Source: CAYXZO01 sp964469505
Lineage (GTDB): Bacteria > Fidelibacterota > UBA8477 > JABMPR01
DNA length: 7,285 bases
Direction: 5' to 3'
NCBI GenBank assembly: GCA_964469505.1
Contig: CAYXZO010000087.1
Span: 1 to 7,285 of the forward strand
Under the pieces are notes generated by a model that did no database searches, was not told the DNA's origin, and worked only from the letters and a program-made list of their open reading frames with translations. The position numbers and the translations under genes were made by a program. Below, one piece after another: positions 1 through 5,267 of this stretch (within the stretch, counting starts at the first letter, position 1; each line of letters opens with the position of its first letter).

Positions 1-217
1 CGACTAATCGCATTGGTCGTTAGTTGTGGTAGTTTTTCGTGAGTGTTTTGGCTTTGGTGACATTCATTTTGAATGTGCTCTTTTAACAACTAATTGGAAA
101 CCAAGCTGTTATTGAGTCTAAAGTTTACGTATCTGGTGCAATATTAGCCGGTGTTTGTAGTGACCGGCAGGTTCTCTTTTGGTGGTTCTAGCTGGCACTG
201 GGTCGATAATGAAATAA
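1..217. other. Non-coding left end with two weak hairpins
   Basis: No open reading frame with a believable start or family signature is visible here on either strand. Two small inverted repeats occur. One has arms ACATTC (60-65) and GAATGT (71-76), followed on the plus strand by CTCTTTT. The other has arms GCCGGT (147-152) and ACCGGC (163-168), followed on the plus strand by AGGTTCTCTTTT. Both T-rich tails are on the plus strand, so they could be weak terminators for a gene entering from the left. On the minus strand, downstream of the YbjQ-like gene, neither is followed by a T-run, so I see no clear terminator for the minus-strand genes. Confidence 0.4.
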
Positions 218-550
218 TTATTGTTCTTCCGTCTCCGGAGCCAGTTTTACTGCGGTGCCATAGGCCAGGATTTCAGCTGTGGAAGCTAGAATCATAGCTG
301 TCGAGAAACGCAGGCTGATTATGGCATCAGCTCCCATCTCATTTGCTTTTTGGATCAAACGTTGGAGTGCTTCTTCGCGAGCTTCAGCCATCATTTTGGT
401 ATATTCTTGGATTTCGCCACCCACAAGTGTGCGAAAAATCGCCATGATGTCTTTACCGATGTGACGGGCTCGAATTGTGCTGCCGGCTACAAGTCCCAAG
501 GTGGAAACTATCTGTCGTCCTGGAATAGTTTCTGAAGTAACACAAATCAC
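218..550 (-). CDS. YbjQ/UPF0145 family protein
   Basis: A 110-residue protein of the YbjQ (UPF0145) family, small cytosolic proteins annotated as putative heavy-metal-binding; the true function is not established. The family pattern is plain: an N-terminal strand with T-S-E-T-I-P-G, then a central G-x-x-x-G-S-T-I-R-A-R-H-I-G segment, a long E/R-rich helix (EYTKMMAEAREEALQRL), then the N-E-M-G-A-D-A-I-I-S-L-R-F block and a C-terminal Y-G-T-A-V strand. I chose the GTG at 550-548. It overlaps the stop of the upstream gene as GTGA and sits 7 nt after a full Shine-Dalgarno, and it gives the usual family length. A longer reading from 601 would overlap the upstream gene by 55 bases and add a lysine-rich tail that the family lacks. 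It is probably translationally coupled to the two-helix membrane protein, so the two may work together. No terminator is obvious after it. Confidence 0.88.
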   Translation of the reverse strand: MICVTSETIPGRQIVSTLGLVAGSTIRARHIGKDIMAIFRTLVGGEIQEYTKMMAEAREEALQRLIQKANEMGADAIISLRFSTAMILASTAEILAYGTAVKLAPETEEQ

Positions 551-783
551 CACTCCACCTCCTTGAATTTTTCTTTGCTTCTTGCTTTTAATCTTTCCCA
601 CGTTACGGATATCAGGACCATTAGAAACAGGACAAGAAGACTAATTAGTATGACTTTCCAGACTGCGGTGAGGTTTGGGTCTGACCAGAGGTTTATAATG
701 CCAGCCACGAGGGTTAACAGTAACCCCAAGGCAATCAAGAGGGCCAATATTTCTGCTAACCCGAATGACTTCTCCCGAGCCAT
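547..783 (-). CDS. Small two-helix membrane protein
   Basis: A 78-residue protein that I do not recognise as a named family. It has a short charged N-terminus (MAREKSFG), a first hydrophobic helix at about residues 8-32, a short loop with W-S-D-P-N-L, a second helix at about 41-62, and a basic C-terminal tail (W-E-R-L-K-A-R-S-K-E-K-F-K). Both termini are predicted to face the cytoplasm. The ATG at 783 follows an AAGGGGG ribosome-binding site with 5 nt spacing. The stop overlaps the GTG start of the YbjQ-like gene by 4 bases, and the Shine-Dalgarno for that gene lies inside this gene's last codons, so the pair is one transcript and likely coupled. A membrane anchor or partner for the YbjQ-like protein is a reasonable inference only. 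The upstream DUF971 gene ends 48 nt away with no terminator between. Confidence 0.8.
   Translation of the reverse strand: MAREKSFGLAEILALLIALGLLLTLVAGIINLWSDPNLTAVWKVILISLLVLFLMVLISVTWERLKARSKEKFKEVEW
558..564 (-). promoter_or_regulatory. Shine-Dalgarno that sets the YbjQ-like start
   Basis: AAGGAGG on the minus strand, 7 nt before the GTG at 550-548 and 4 nt before another in-frame GTG at 553-551. It is a near-perfect anti-16S match inside the end of the upstream membrane-protein gene. It argues for the short YbjQ-like start rather than the ATG at 601. Confidence 0.8.
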
Positions 784-831
784 AGTGTCCCCCTTTTCGG
801 AAGCTCTGTGACCAGAACTTATAAAACCAGA

Positions 832-1098
832 CTATTCGGTTTCCCCTAATTGGCGCAAAAGCTCTAGAGAGTATATGCCGGAATTATGGCCGTCTCCCCA
901 AAAGAATTGAACCGCATAGTGCCCGACCTGCTCCAACCGGATTAGTTCATAAGTTTTTTCGGTTTCCAGTGGTTTGAATCCACCATCTATTCGGCCGAAA
1001 AGATCTCTTTCTCCGTTGCATACTGCACAAGGACATGCAGCTCGCAACTTTCGGTTGTCGATAAAACTCTCTTGGCCATCACTCCATTTCAGGAGCAC
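832..1098 (-). CDS. DUF971 (GBBH-like N-terminal domain) protein
   Basis: A single-domain DUF971 protein, the fold that forms the N-terminal domain of gamma-butyrobetaine hydroxylase. The role of the stand-alone bacterial form is unknown. The opening L-K-W-S-D-G-Q-E-S is the family hallmark. C22, C24 and C27 (A-C-P-C-A-V-C) plus H71 (G-D-G-H-N-S-G-I-Y-S) match the three-cysteine, one-histidine zinc site known from gamma-butyrobetaine hydroxylase. The boundaries use the first normal start codon, a GTG at 1098, giving 88 residues. That codon has no Shine-Dalgarno, and the same frame stays open for 16 codons upstream to a stop at 1147-1149. The upstream sequence reads N-I-E-V-F-P-A-G, which looks like the missing first strand of the domain, so the true start is probably near 1140, where an ATA codon follows a strong GGGGAGGG. 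Probably co-transcribed with the downstream membrane protein. Confidence 0.85.
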   Translation of the reverse strand: MLLKWSDGQESFIDNRKLRAACPCAVCNGERDLFGRIDGGFKPLETEKTYELIRLEQVGHYAVQFFWGDGHNSGIYSLELLRQLGETE

Positions 1099-1149
1099 AC
1101 CGGCCGGGAAAACCTCGATGTTCTCGAGTCCGGTTTCTATAGCTAATTA

Positions 1150-1157
1150 CCCTCCCC
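1150..1157 (-). promoter_or_regulatory. Strong Shine-Dalgarno ahead of DUF971, with no normal start codon
   Basis: GGGGAGGG on the minus strand lies 9 nt before an ATA codon (1140-1138) in the DUF971 frame. The nearest ATG/GTG/TTG in that frame is the GTG at 1098, over 50 nt away. The placement suits initiation at ATA, or a base change in a former ATG. Confidence 0.45.
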
Positions 1158-1280
1158 GTTTAGGTACTAATTTACCCTGAGCTAATGGTAAACAAAGATT
1201 TATCTAACGTGGTCAGGAAGGCAGTGCAATGCAATAGGAATAAGAGCAGCCGATGCTTGTCCGGGGAAGAAATTGCCAGG

Positions 1281-1973
1281 CTATTTCTTGTACTTAAACC
1301 AGAACGCCTGAGCGGCGCTTATTCCCAAACCGGCGGCAAACAAAACGTCTCCGGGATAATGCTTGCCGTCCTGAACCCGACTTATGGCTGTGATTAATGC
1401 CAGAATGTATGCAGGTATTCCCCAACGGGGTCCATAGAGATTTTGAATTACCTGGGCAGTCACGAAAGCAGTTGAGGTGTGGCCGGAAGGAAAACTGAAG
1501 TTATTGCTGCCATCTGGGCGCGGTCGATTTGAAATCGCCTTCAATAATATTGTAATGGTTGCATTAGTTCCATAGGCTTCCAGAACATATCTGGCTCTGG
1601 TCTGATAATCGCTGATGACATGTTGTTTCCCCGGTGGAAGCCCGATTATTGCCATTGTCAGGAAGACTGGCCCGCCCCAGGAACCATAATTGCTGCCTAT
1701 TTGTGTAAAGAAAGAGGGGAGATATTCAGATTCCGCCACGGTATGTTGCCAGCTGGGATCTACCGGGTTGACCAGTAACGCACATAGGGCTCCACTTATC
1801 CAGTATCGGTTTACCTTGGAATCAAAGGCCAATCTGGGTATTCCCTGGCGGATTTCAGAATTGATCAACGAGAGCTGTTTATTCCAGTTCAAGCTATCCG
1901 GCGTTGCTCCCCAAAGGGGGAGAACCATAAGGAAGCCTCCTATCATTAGCAGATGGAGGACCTTTCTAGTCAT
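1281..1973 (-). CDS. PAP2-superfamily membrane phosphatase
   Basis: A 230-residue type 2 phosphatidic acid phosphatase-like enzyme, which removes phosphate from lipid phosphates or diphosphates at the membrane. All three catalytic motifs are present: K145-x6-R152-P153 (K-A-I-S-N-R-P-R-P), P-S-G-H ending at H165, and S198-R199-x5-H205-x3-D209. A hydrophobic N-terminus (K-V-L-H-L-L-M-I-G-G-F-L-M-V-L-P-L-W-G-A) looks like a signal peptide with cleavage after W-G-A, or a first membrane helix. Further hydrophobic segments flank the motifs, placing the active site on the outer face. I chose the ATG at 1973: it overlaps the GH84 stop by 8 bases (ATGACTAG) and begins just before the hydrophobic segment, whereas a start at 2036 would place 21 unrelated residues ahead of it. 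Its ribosome-binding site is weak (ACAGG), which fits coupling to GH84. The substrate cannot be read from sequence; undecaprenyl diphosphate, phosphatidate and phosphatidylglycerophosphate are all possible. Confidence 0.9.
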   Translation of the reverse strand: MTRKVLHLLMIGGFLMVLPLWGATPDSLNWNKQLSLINSEIRQGIPRLAFDSKVNRYWISGALCALLVNPVDPSWQHTVAESEYLPSFFTQIGSNYGSWGGPVFLTMAIIGLPPGKQHVISDYQTRARYVLEAYGTNATITILLKAISNRPRPDGSNNFSFPSGHTSTAFVTAQVIQNLYGPRWGIPAYILALITAISRVQDGKHYPGDVLFAAGLGISAAQAFWFKYKK

Positions 1974-3225
1974 TTTTGGCCTGTAGACGATGTAGTTGCC
2001 AGAAAATGTTGCCTTGGTGAAAAGATCCGATGTCAAATTCTTCTCGGTCTCGAACCTTATGTAAAGCAGCCAATTCTCGGCCTAAAGCAGCCACAAAATG
2101 GGATAAGGTGAAGTGGTAGTGTTTTTCCCGCTGCTGTCTTAATGTAGCATAAAGCCGCCATAGATTTTTCACAAGCTTACTGAGTTTACTTTGAGTAACT
2201 GCGCTCTCCAGTGTTTTTTCAATGGATTTCCCGAAAGTGTGGGGCAGATAAAAACATTCGGCCACAAATTGAAAGGTTCTAGCCAGTTGGGTATCATGCC
2301 CTATTCCTAACTCCAACGTCCAGTGTTTTAAAGCCGTGTGGAAAGCGTTGTCAGGATTGTATTCCTGAGGATTACTTAGATACTCTGCCATGGTACGAAA
2401 TGCAATTTTGTTCAGCGAGAGCTGATTAGCGGGATTCAGCAGAAGACCTTGTATCGCCTGGACGACAGTTGTTCCTCGACCTGCAAAAGGGCCCAGGTAT
2501 AAACGGCGGAAGTCATAATCGTTAGCGAAAAGATTATCCCAGATAATAGGTGAACGTCCAAAAATGGATGTTAACTCCTCTAAATCACTAGCTTCAATTT
2601 CAGTGGAAATGACCTCATTTCCTGTCCAAAAAATGGAGATGGGTTCTGGTAAGCTTCTTGCCAGCTCCCGTAGATAAGGGTCTTTGGCCAGATCTTTTTT
2701 CTGTGGAGTTTTAGCATAAGAATACACGGTAGGACAAAAGATTAAGCTGCATGTGGGATAATTCTGCTGCAGATAATGCCAGAGTTCGGCCGTGGTCTCT
2801 CCTTGTTGACGCCCAACGTTTCCCCTAGCACGGGGATCTTTCATAGATGGTAAAGGTAAATCGTCAAACAACAGGGCAAAAAGCCTGGTTCCCCGGGCGG
2901 CGATTAGGCCGTATTTGTATTTAAGACGGGCAATTTCATCGGGTTTAAAGCTGAAATTGGAGCCTACGTTTAATGCAAATCCCAGGTTCACCCTAAGGGT
3001 GGTCGCCTGGCGTTGTAATTTTTCCCAAGCATTCAGAAAAGAAGCTGGTGGTAAGTTAGCCCAGTGATGTCTTTGGCCTGGGGCATCTTTGGGCGCGTAG
3101 ATATATGTATTTAAGGGGGGAAGGGTGGCAAGCAGGTCCAGTAACCGTCGACGTTCGGCCATGGTCCACGGCTGACCATAAAACCCTTCAATTATACCCC
3201 ACAAAGGCTTTTTAATTTCACTCAT
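1966..3225 (-). CDS. GH84 beta-N-acetylglucosaminidase, O-GlcNAcase-like
   Basis: A 419-residue glycoside hydrolase of family 84, which removes terminal beta-linked N-acetylglucosamine by substrate-assisted catalysis. The family opening W-G-I-I-E-G-F-Y-G-Q-P-W is at residues 9-20, followed by Y-I-Y-A-P-K-D (about 41-47). The paired catalytic aspartates are D121-D122 in L-F-A-L-L-F-D-D-L. Further substrate-pocket blocks are F-W-T-G-N-E-V-I-S (about 199-207) and I-I-W-D-N-L-F-A-N-D-Y-D (about 227-238). The last block and the following L-Y-L-G-P-F-A-G-R resemble animal O-GlcNAcase more than secreted clostridial NagJ-type enzymes. There is no signal peptide or carbohydrate-binding module, so it should be cytosolic. 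The C-terminal third is a helical region without a recognised domain. The ATG at 3225 has CAGGGA 9 nt upstream; an in-frame ATG at 3234 is possible, and a TTG at 3261 falls in the tRNA terminator and is unlikely. The stop overlaps the PAP2 start. Confidence 0.92.
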   Translation of the reverse strand: MSEIKKPLWGIIEGFYGQPWTMAERRRLLDLLATLPPLNTYIYAPKDAPGQRHHWANLPPASFLNAWEKLQRQATTLRVNLGFALNVGSNFSFKPDEIARLKYKYGLIAARGTRLFALLFDDLPLPSMKDPRARGNVGRQQGETTAELWHYLQQNYPTCSLIFCPTVYSYAKTPQKKDLAKDPYLRELARSLPEPISIFWTGNEVISTEIEASDLEELTSIFGRSPIIWDNLFANDYDFRRLYLGPFAGRGTTVVQAIQGLLLNPANQLSLNKIAFRTMAEYLSNPQEYNPDNAFHTALKHWTLELGIGHDTQLARTFQFVAECFYLPHTFGKSIEKTLESAVTQSKLSKLVKNLWRLYATLRQQREKHYHFTLSHFVAALGRELAALHKVRDREEFDIGSFHQGNIFWQLHRLQAKND

Positions 3226-3249
3226 ACTAGTCATTCCCTGACAGGTATT

Positions 3250-3280
3250 AAAAAGCCTCAAGCTGGCGCTTGAGGCTTTT
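3250..3280 (-). terminator. Intrinsic terminator of tRNA-Leu
   Basis: On the minus strand a perfect 13-bp stem (AAAAGCCTCAAGC with GCTTGAGGCTTTT, loop GCCA) ends in a run of five T. It starts 6 nt after the tRNA discriminator base. The stem is symmetric, with an A-run on the other side, so it could also act on plus-strand transcripts. The GH84 start codon is only 25 nt beyond it. Confidence 0.88.
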
Positions 3281-3286
3281 ATGGTG

Positions 3287-3370
3287 TGCCCGGGACTGGA
3301 GTCGAACCAGCACGTTCATGCGAACACTAGACCCTGAACCTAGCGCGTCTACCAATTCCGCCACCCGGGC
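3287..3370 (-). tRNA. tRNA-Leu (anticodon CAG)
   Basis: A complete 84-nt class II tRNA decoding CUG. The acceptor stem is GCCCGGG with CCCGGGC (7 bp, perfect). The D-arm carries G-G-T-A-G-A-C-G-C. The anticodon stem is CTAGG/TCTAG around the loop TTCAGGG, with the anticodon at 3336-3334. The long variable arm is GTTC-GCAT-GAAC, and the T-arm is GCTGG-TTCGACT-CCAGT. The discriminator is A at 3287. The next bases are CAC rather than CCA, so the 3' CCA must be added by nucleotidyltransferase. A near-consensus promoter lies just upstream and a hairpin terminator just downstream, making a self-contained unit. Confidence 0.97.
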
Positions 3371-3387
3371 TTGTGAAAAAGCGCGGA

Positions 3388-3416
3388 AAGATAAATGCCT
3401 GTAACTGGTTTGTCAA
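3388..3416 (-). promoter_or_regulatory. Sigma-70-type promoter for tRNA-Leu
   Basis: On the minus strand, TTGACA (3416-3411), a 17-nt spacer and TATCTT (3393-3388) form a near-consensus housekeeping promoter. The expected start point, near 3381, is about ten bases before the mature tRNA 5' end. It is the best promoter in the window and the only clear one upstream of GH84 and PAP2. Confidence 0.85.
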
Positions 3417-3523
3417 CGAACCATTCTGGGGAAAAATGACACAAGATAATGCTGCATTTTGCCACGGGGCGTGGTTCCAGAAACGTGAGGATGAGGGATT
3501 TTTCATATTACTCCCGGAATATT

Positions 3524-3549
3524 AAAAAAAGGGGGGCTGACAGCCCCCC
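3524..3549 (-). terminator. Intrinsic terminator of gdhA
   Basis: On the minus strand a stem of seven G/C pairs (GGGGGGC with GCCCCCC, loop TGTCA) is followed by seven T (3530-3524). It lies 23 nt after the gdhA stop codon and separates gdhA from the tRNA unit. Confidence 0.93.
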
Positions 3550-3572
3550 TTAAATTGAACCGCCAGCGGGAA

Positions 3573-4913
3573 TCAAACAACTCCCTGATCCATCATTGCA
3601 TCGGCAACCTTTATGAAGCCGGCGATATTTGCTCCGGCCACGTAATTACCTGGCTCATTATAGCGTTCGGCAGTTTCCAACGATACCTGATGGATGGTGC
3701 GCATGATTCTATGCAGGTAATTATCTACTTCTTCCCGGCTCCAACTCAGCCGCTGACTGTTCTGAGTCATTTCCAAACCGGAAACGGCCACACCACCAGC
3801 GTTGGCGGCTTTGGCGGGCCCGAATAGCACCTTGTTATCCAGGAAGATGTCAATGGCCTCCAGAGTGCTGGGCATGTTGGCACCTTCGCAGACACAGATG
3901 ACACCATTGTTAACCAGGGTTTGAGCATCTTCACCATTGATCTCATTCTGAGTAGCGCAGGGCAGAGCTACATCCGCTTTTATCTTCCAGGGCCGCTCAT
4001 TTTCTAGGTAAGTAACTCCATATTTCTCAGCATACTCTTTAATCCGACCGCGACGATTGTTTTTCAGATCCATGATGTAGTCCAACTTCTCTCGATCAAT
4101 TCCCGCTTCATCTACGATAGTACCGTTAGAGTCAGACATGGTGATGGGAATTCCACCCATTTCCAGCACTTTTTCGGCGGCATACTGAGCTACATTACCG
4201 GAACCGGAAATGAGAACTTTCTTACCTTCAAAGGTTTCTCCCCGGGTTTGGAGCATTTCTGCAGCGAAATAAACCACGCCATAACCTGTTGCCTCAGGCC
4301 TGATCAGGCTGCCACCCCAGTTTATACCTTTACCTGTAAGCACACCCTCGAAAGCATTCCGGATTTTCTTGTACTGGCCGAATAAGTAGCCGATCTCACG
4401 GCCCCCAACGCCGATATCTCCAGCGGGCACGTCGGTATTGGGACCGATGTGACGGTACAATTCGGTCATGAAGGCTTGGCAAAAACGCATAACTTCCATA
4501 TCCGATTTGCCTTTAGGGTCAAAATCGGAACCACCTTTACCACCACCCATAGGAAGGGTAGTTAAGGCATTTTTGAAGACTTGTTCAAAACCCAGAAACT
4601 TAAGAATGCTCAGGTTAACGCTGGGGTGAAAACGCAGCCCGCCTTTGTAAGGGCCAATAGCGGAGTTGAATTCCACCCGGAAGCCCCGGTTAAGTTGCAC
4701 TTCACCACGATCATCAACCCAGGGAACCCGGAACATGATTACCCTTTCCGGTTCCACCATTCGTTCCAGAATTTTTGCCTGCCGGTAACGGGGATTACGT
4801 TCGATTACCGGCACCAAAGAGGTGACTACCTCTTCCACTGCCTGTAAAAATTCAGGCTGGTGGGGATCTTTGGCTTTCACACGAGCCATGAAATCCGCTA
4901 CGAAGTCAGACAT
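3573..4913 (-). CDS. gdhA: NADP-type glutamate dehydrogenase
   Basis: A 446-residue hexameric (class I) glutamate dehydrogenase. It catalyses reversible reductive amination of 2-oxoglutarate to L-glutamate in the cytosol and assimilates ammonium when used biosynthetically. The length is typical. The substrate-binding and catalytic residues are present: K90 (I-G-P-Y-K-G-G-L-R-F-H-P), K114 (Q-V-F-K-N-A-L), K126 (L-P-M-G-G-G-K-G-G-S-D-F-D-P-K-G) and D166 (P-A-G-D-I-G-V-G-G-R-E-I-G). The Rossmann domain starts with K-V-L-I-S-G-S-G-N-V-A (about 232-242), and the second strand ends T-M-S-D-S-N-G, the pattern usual in NADP-preferring enzymes. P-C-A-T-Q-N-E and C-E-G-A-N-M-P-S-T follow. The ATG at 4913 has GAGGAG 6 nt upstream. 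It stands alone between its own terminator and that of citrate synthase, with a roughly 300-nt upstream region that must hold its promoter. Coenzyme preference is inferred from family resemblance. Confidence 0.97.
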   Translation of the reverse strand: MSDFVADFMARVKAKDPHQPEFLQAVEEVVTSLVPVIERNPRYRQAKILERMVEPERVIMFRVPWVDDRGEVQLNRGFRVEFNSAIGPYKGGLRFHPSVNLSILKFLGFEQVFKNALTTLPMGGGKGGSDFDPKGKSDMEVMRFCQAFMTELYRHIGPNTDVPAGDIGVGGREIGYLFGQYKKIRNAFEGVLTGKGINWGGSLIRPEATGYGVVYFAAEMLQTRGETFEGKKVLISGSGNVAQYAAEKVLEMGGIPITMSDSNGTIVDEAGIDREKLDYIMDLKNNRRGRIKEYAEKYGVTYLENERPWKIKADVALPCATQNEINGEDAQTLVNNGVICVCEGANMPSTLEAIDIFLDNKVLFGPAKAANAGGVAVSGLEMTQNSQRLSWSREEVDNYLHRIMRTIHQVSLETAERYNEPGNYVAGANIAGFIKVADAMMDQGVV

Positions 4914-4966
4914 GCCATTCTCCTCAATTTTTCATAAGCACAATGTTTTATTCGTTGCCTTGCAAA

Positions 4967-5006
4967 TGCCGATGGGGCCAAAGTAATTCCTTCCCCTCCA
5001 TCGGCA
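4967..5006 (-). promoter_or_regulatory. Hairpin in the gdhA leader
   Basis: Perfect 9-bp arms TGCCGATGG (4967-4975) and CCATCGGCA (4998-5006) enclose 22 nt. Two further G-C pairs can form after a one-base bulge. On the minus strand it ends about 54 nt before the gdhA start and is not followed by a T-run, so it is not a plain terminator. An RNA control element, an mRNA-stabilising stem or a protein site are possible; I do not recognise a known riboswitch. Confidence 0.5.
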
Positions 5007-5052
5007 ATATACAATAGTCATGACAGATAGTGTTTTTCGTGGTTCAGAATAA

Positions 5053-5070
5053 AATGCACTTTTTTGCATT
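5053..5070. repeat. Interrupted palindrome AATGCA-6-TGCATT
   Basis: Six-base arms AATGCA (5053-5058) and TGCATT (5065-5070) separated by CTTTTT. The size suits a dimeric regulator's operator, about 140 bases upstream of the gdhA start. Such short repeats also arise by chance in A/T-rich DNA. Confidence 0.3.
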
Positions 5071-5216
5071 GCTGGGTGACTTAACAAACCTCGTGCCATA
5101 GCCTCTAGGTAAAGTAATATGTCGTATGGCTTTTATATGACATCAGCAGGTGAATGTAGAGTTGATTTTGTAAAATGCCATTCTTTAAGTGTGAAAGACA
5201 TCGCTGTTTCCAATAA

Positions 5217-5250
5217 GTAAGAAAGGGCGGTGTGCACCGCCCTTTCTTAC
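5217..5250 (-). terminator. Terminator of citrate synthase
   Basis: Arms of 16 bases (GTAAGAAAGGGCGGTG and its complement) surround a 2-base centre, so the real RNA loop is about 6 nt. On the minus strand the G/C-rich core runs into TTTCTTACTTATT. It lies 17 nt after the citrate synthase stop. Its symmetry means it may also stop plus-strand transcripts. Confidence 0.88.
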
Positions 5251-5267
5251 AGCTATGGAGAACGTGA

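Larger units (their letters stand above)
4914..5216 (-). promoter_or_regulatory. Upstream/leader region of gdhA
   Basis: About 300 bases between the citrate synthase terminator and gdhA with no credible gene. The 74-residue reading of 5105-5329 crosses a terminator and the citrate synthase end and has no family features. The promoter of gdhA must be here, but no hexamer pair is convincing; a TATAAA at about 5133-5128 and a TATATT at about 5013-5008 on the minus strand are weak -10 candidates. The region holds an interrupted palindrome (5053-5070) and a larger hairpin (4967-5006), entered separately. Confidence 0.5.

Noticed and set aside
1185..1397. 70-codon plus-strand open frame between DUF971 and PAP2
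   Set aside because: Its second half is antisense to the PAP2 C-terminus, it shows no recognisable motif, and no good ribosome-binding site precedes it.
4921..5040. Known riboswitch in the gdhA leader
   Set aside because: I compared the hairpin by eye with remembered glutamine-type and T-box signatures and saw no matching conserved core; a covariance-model search would be needed to settle it.
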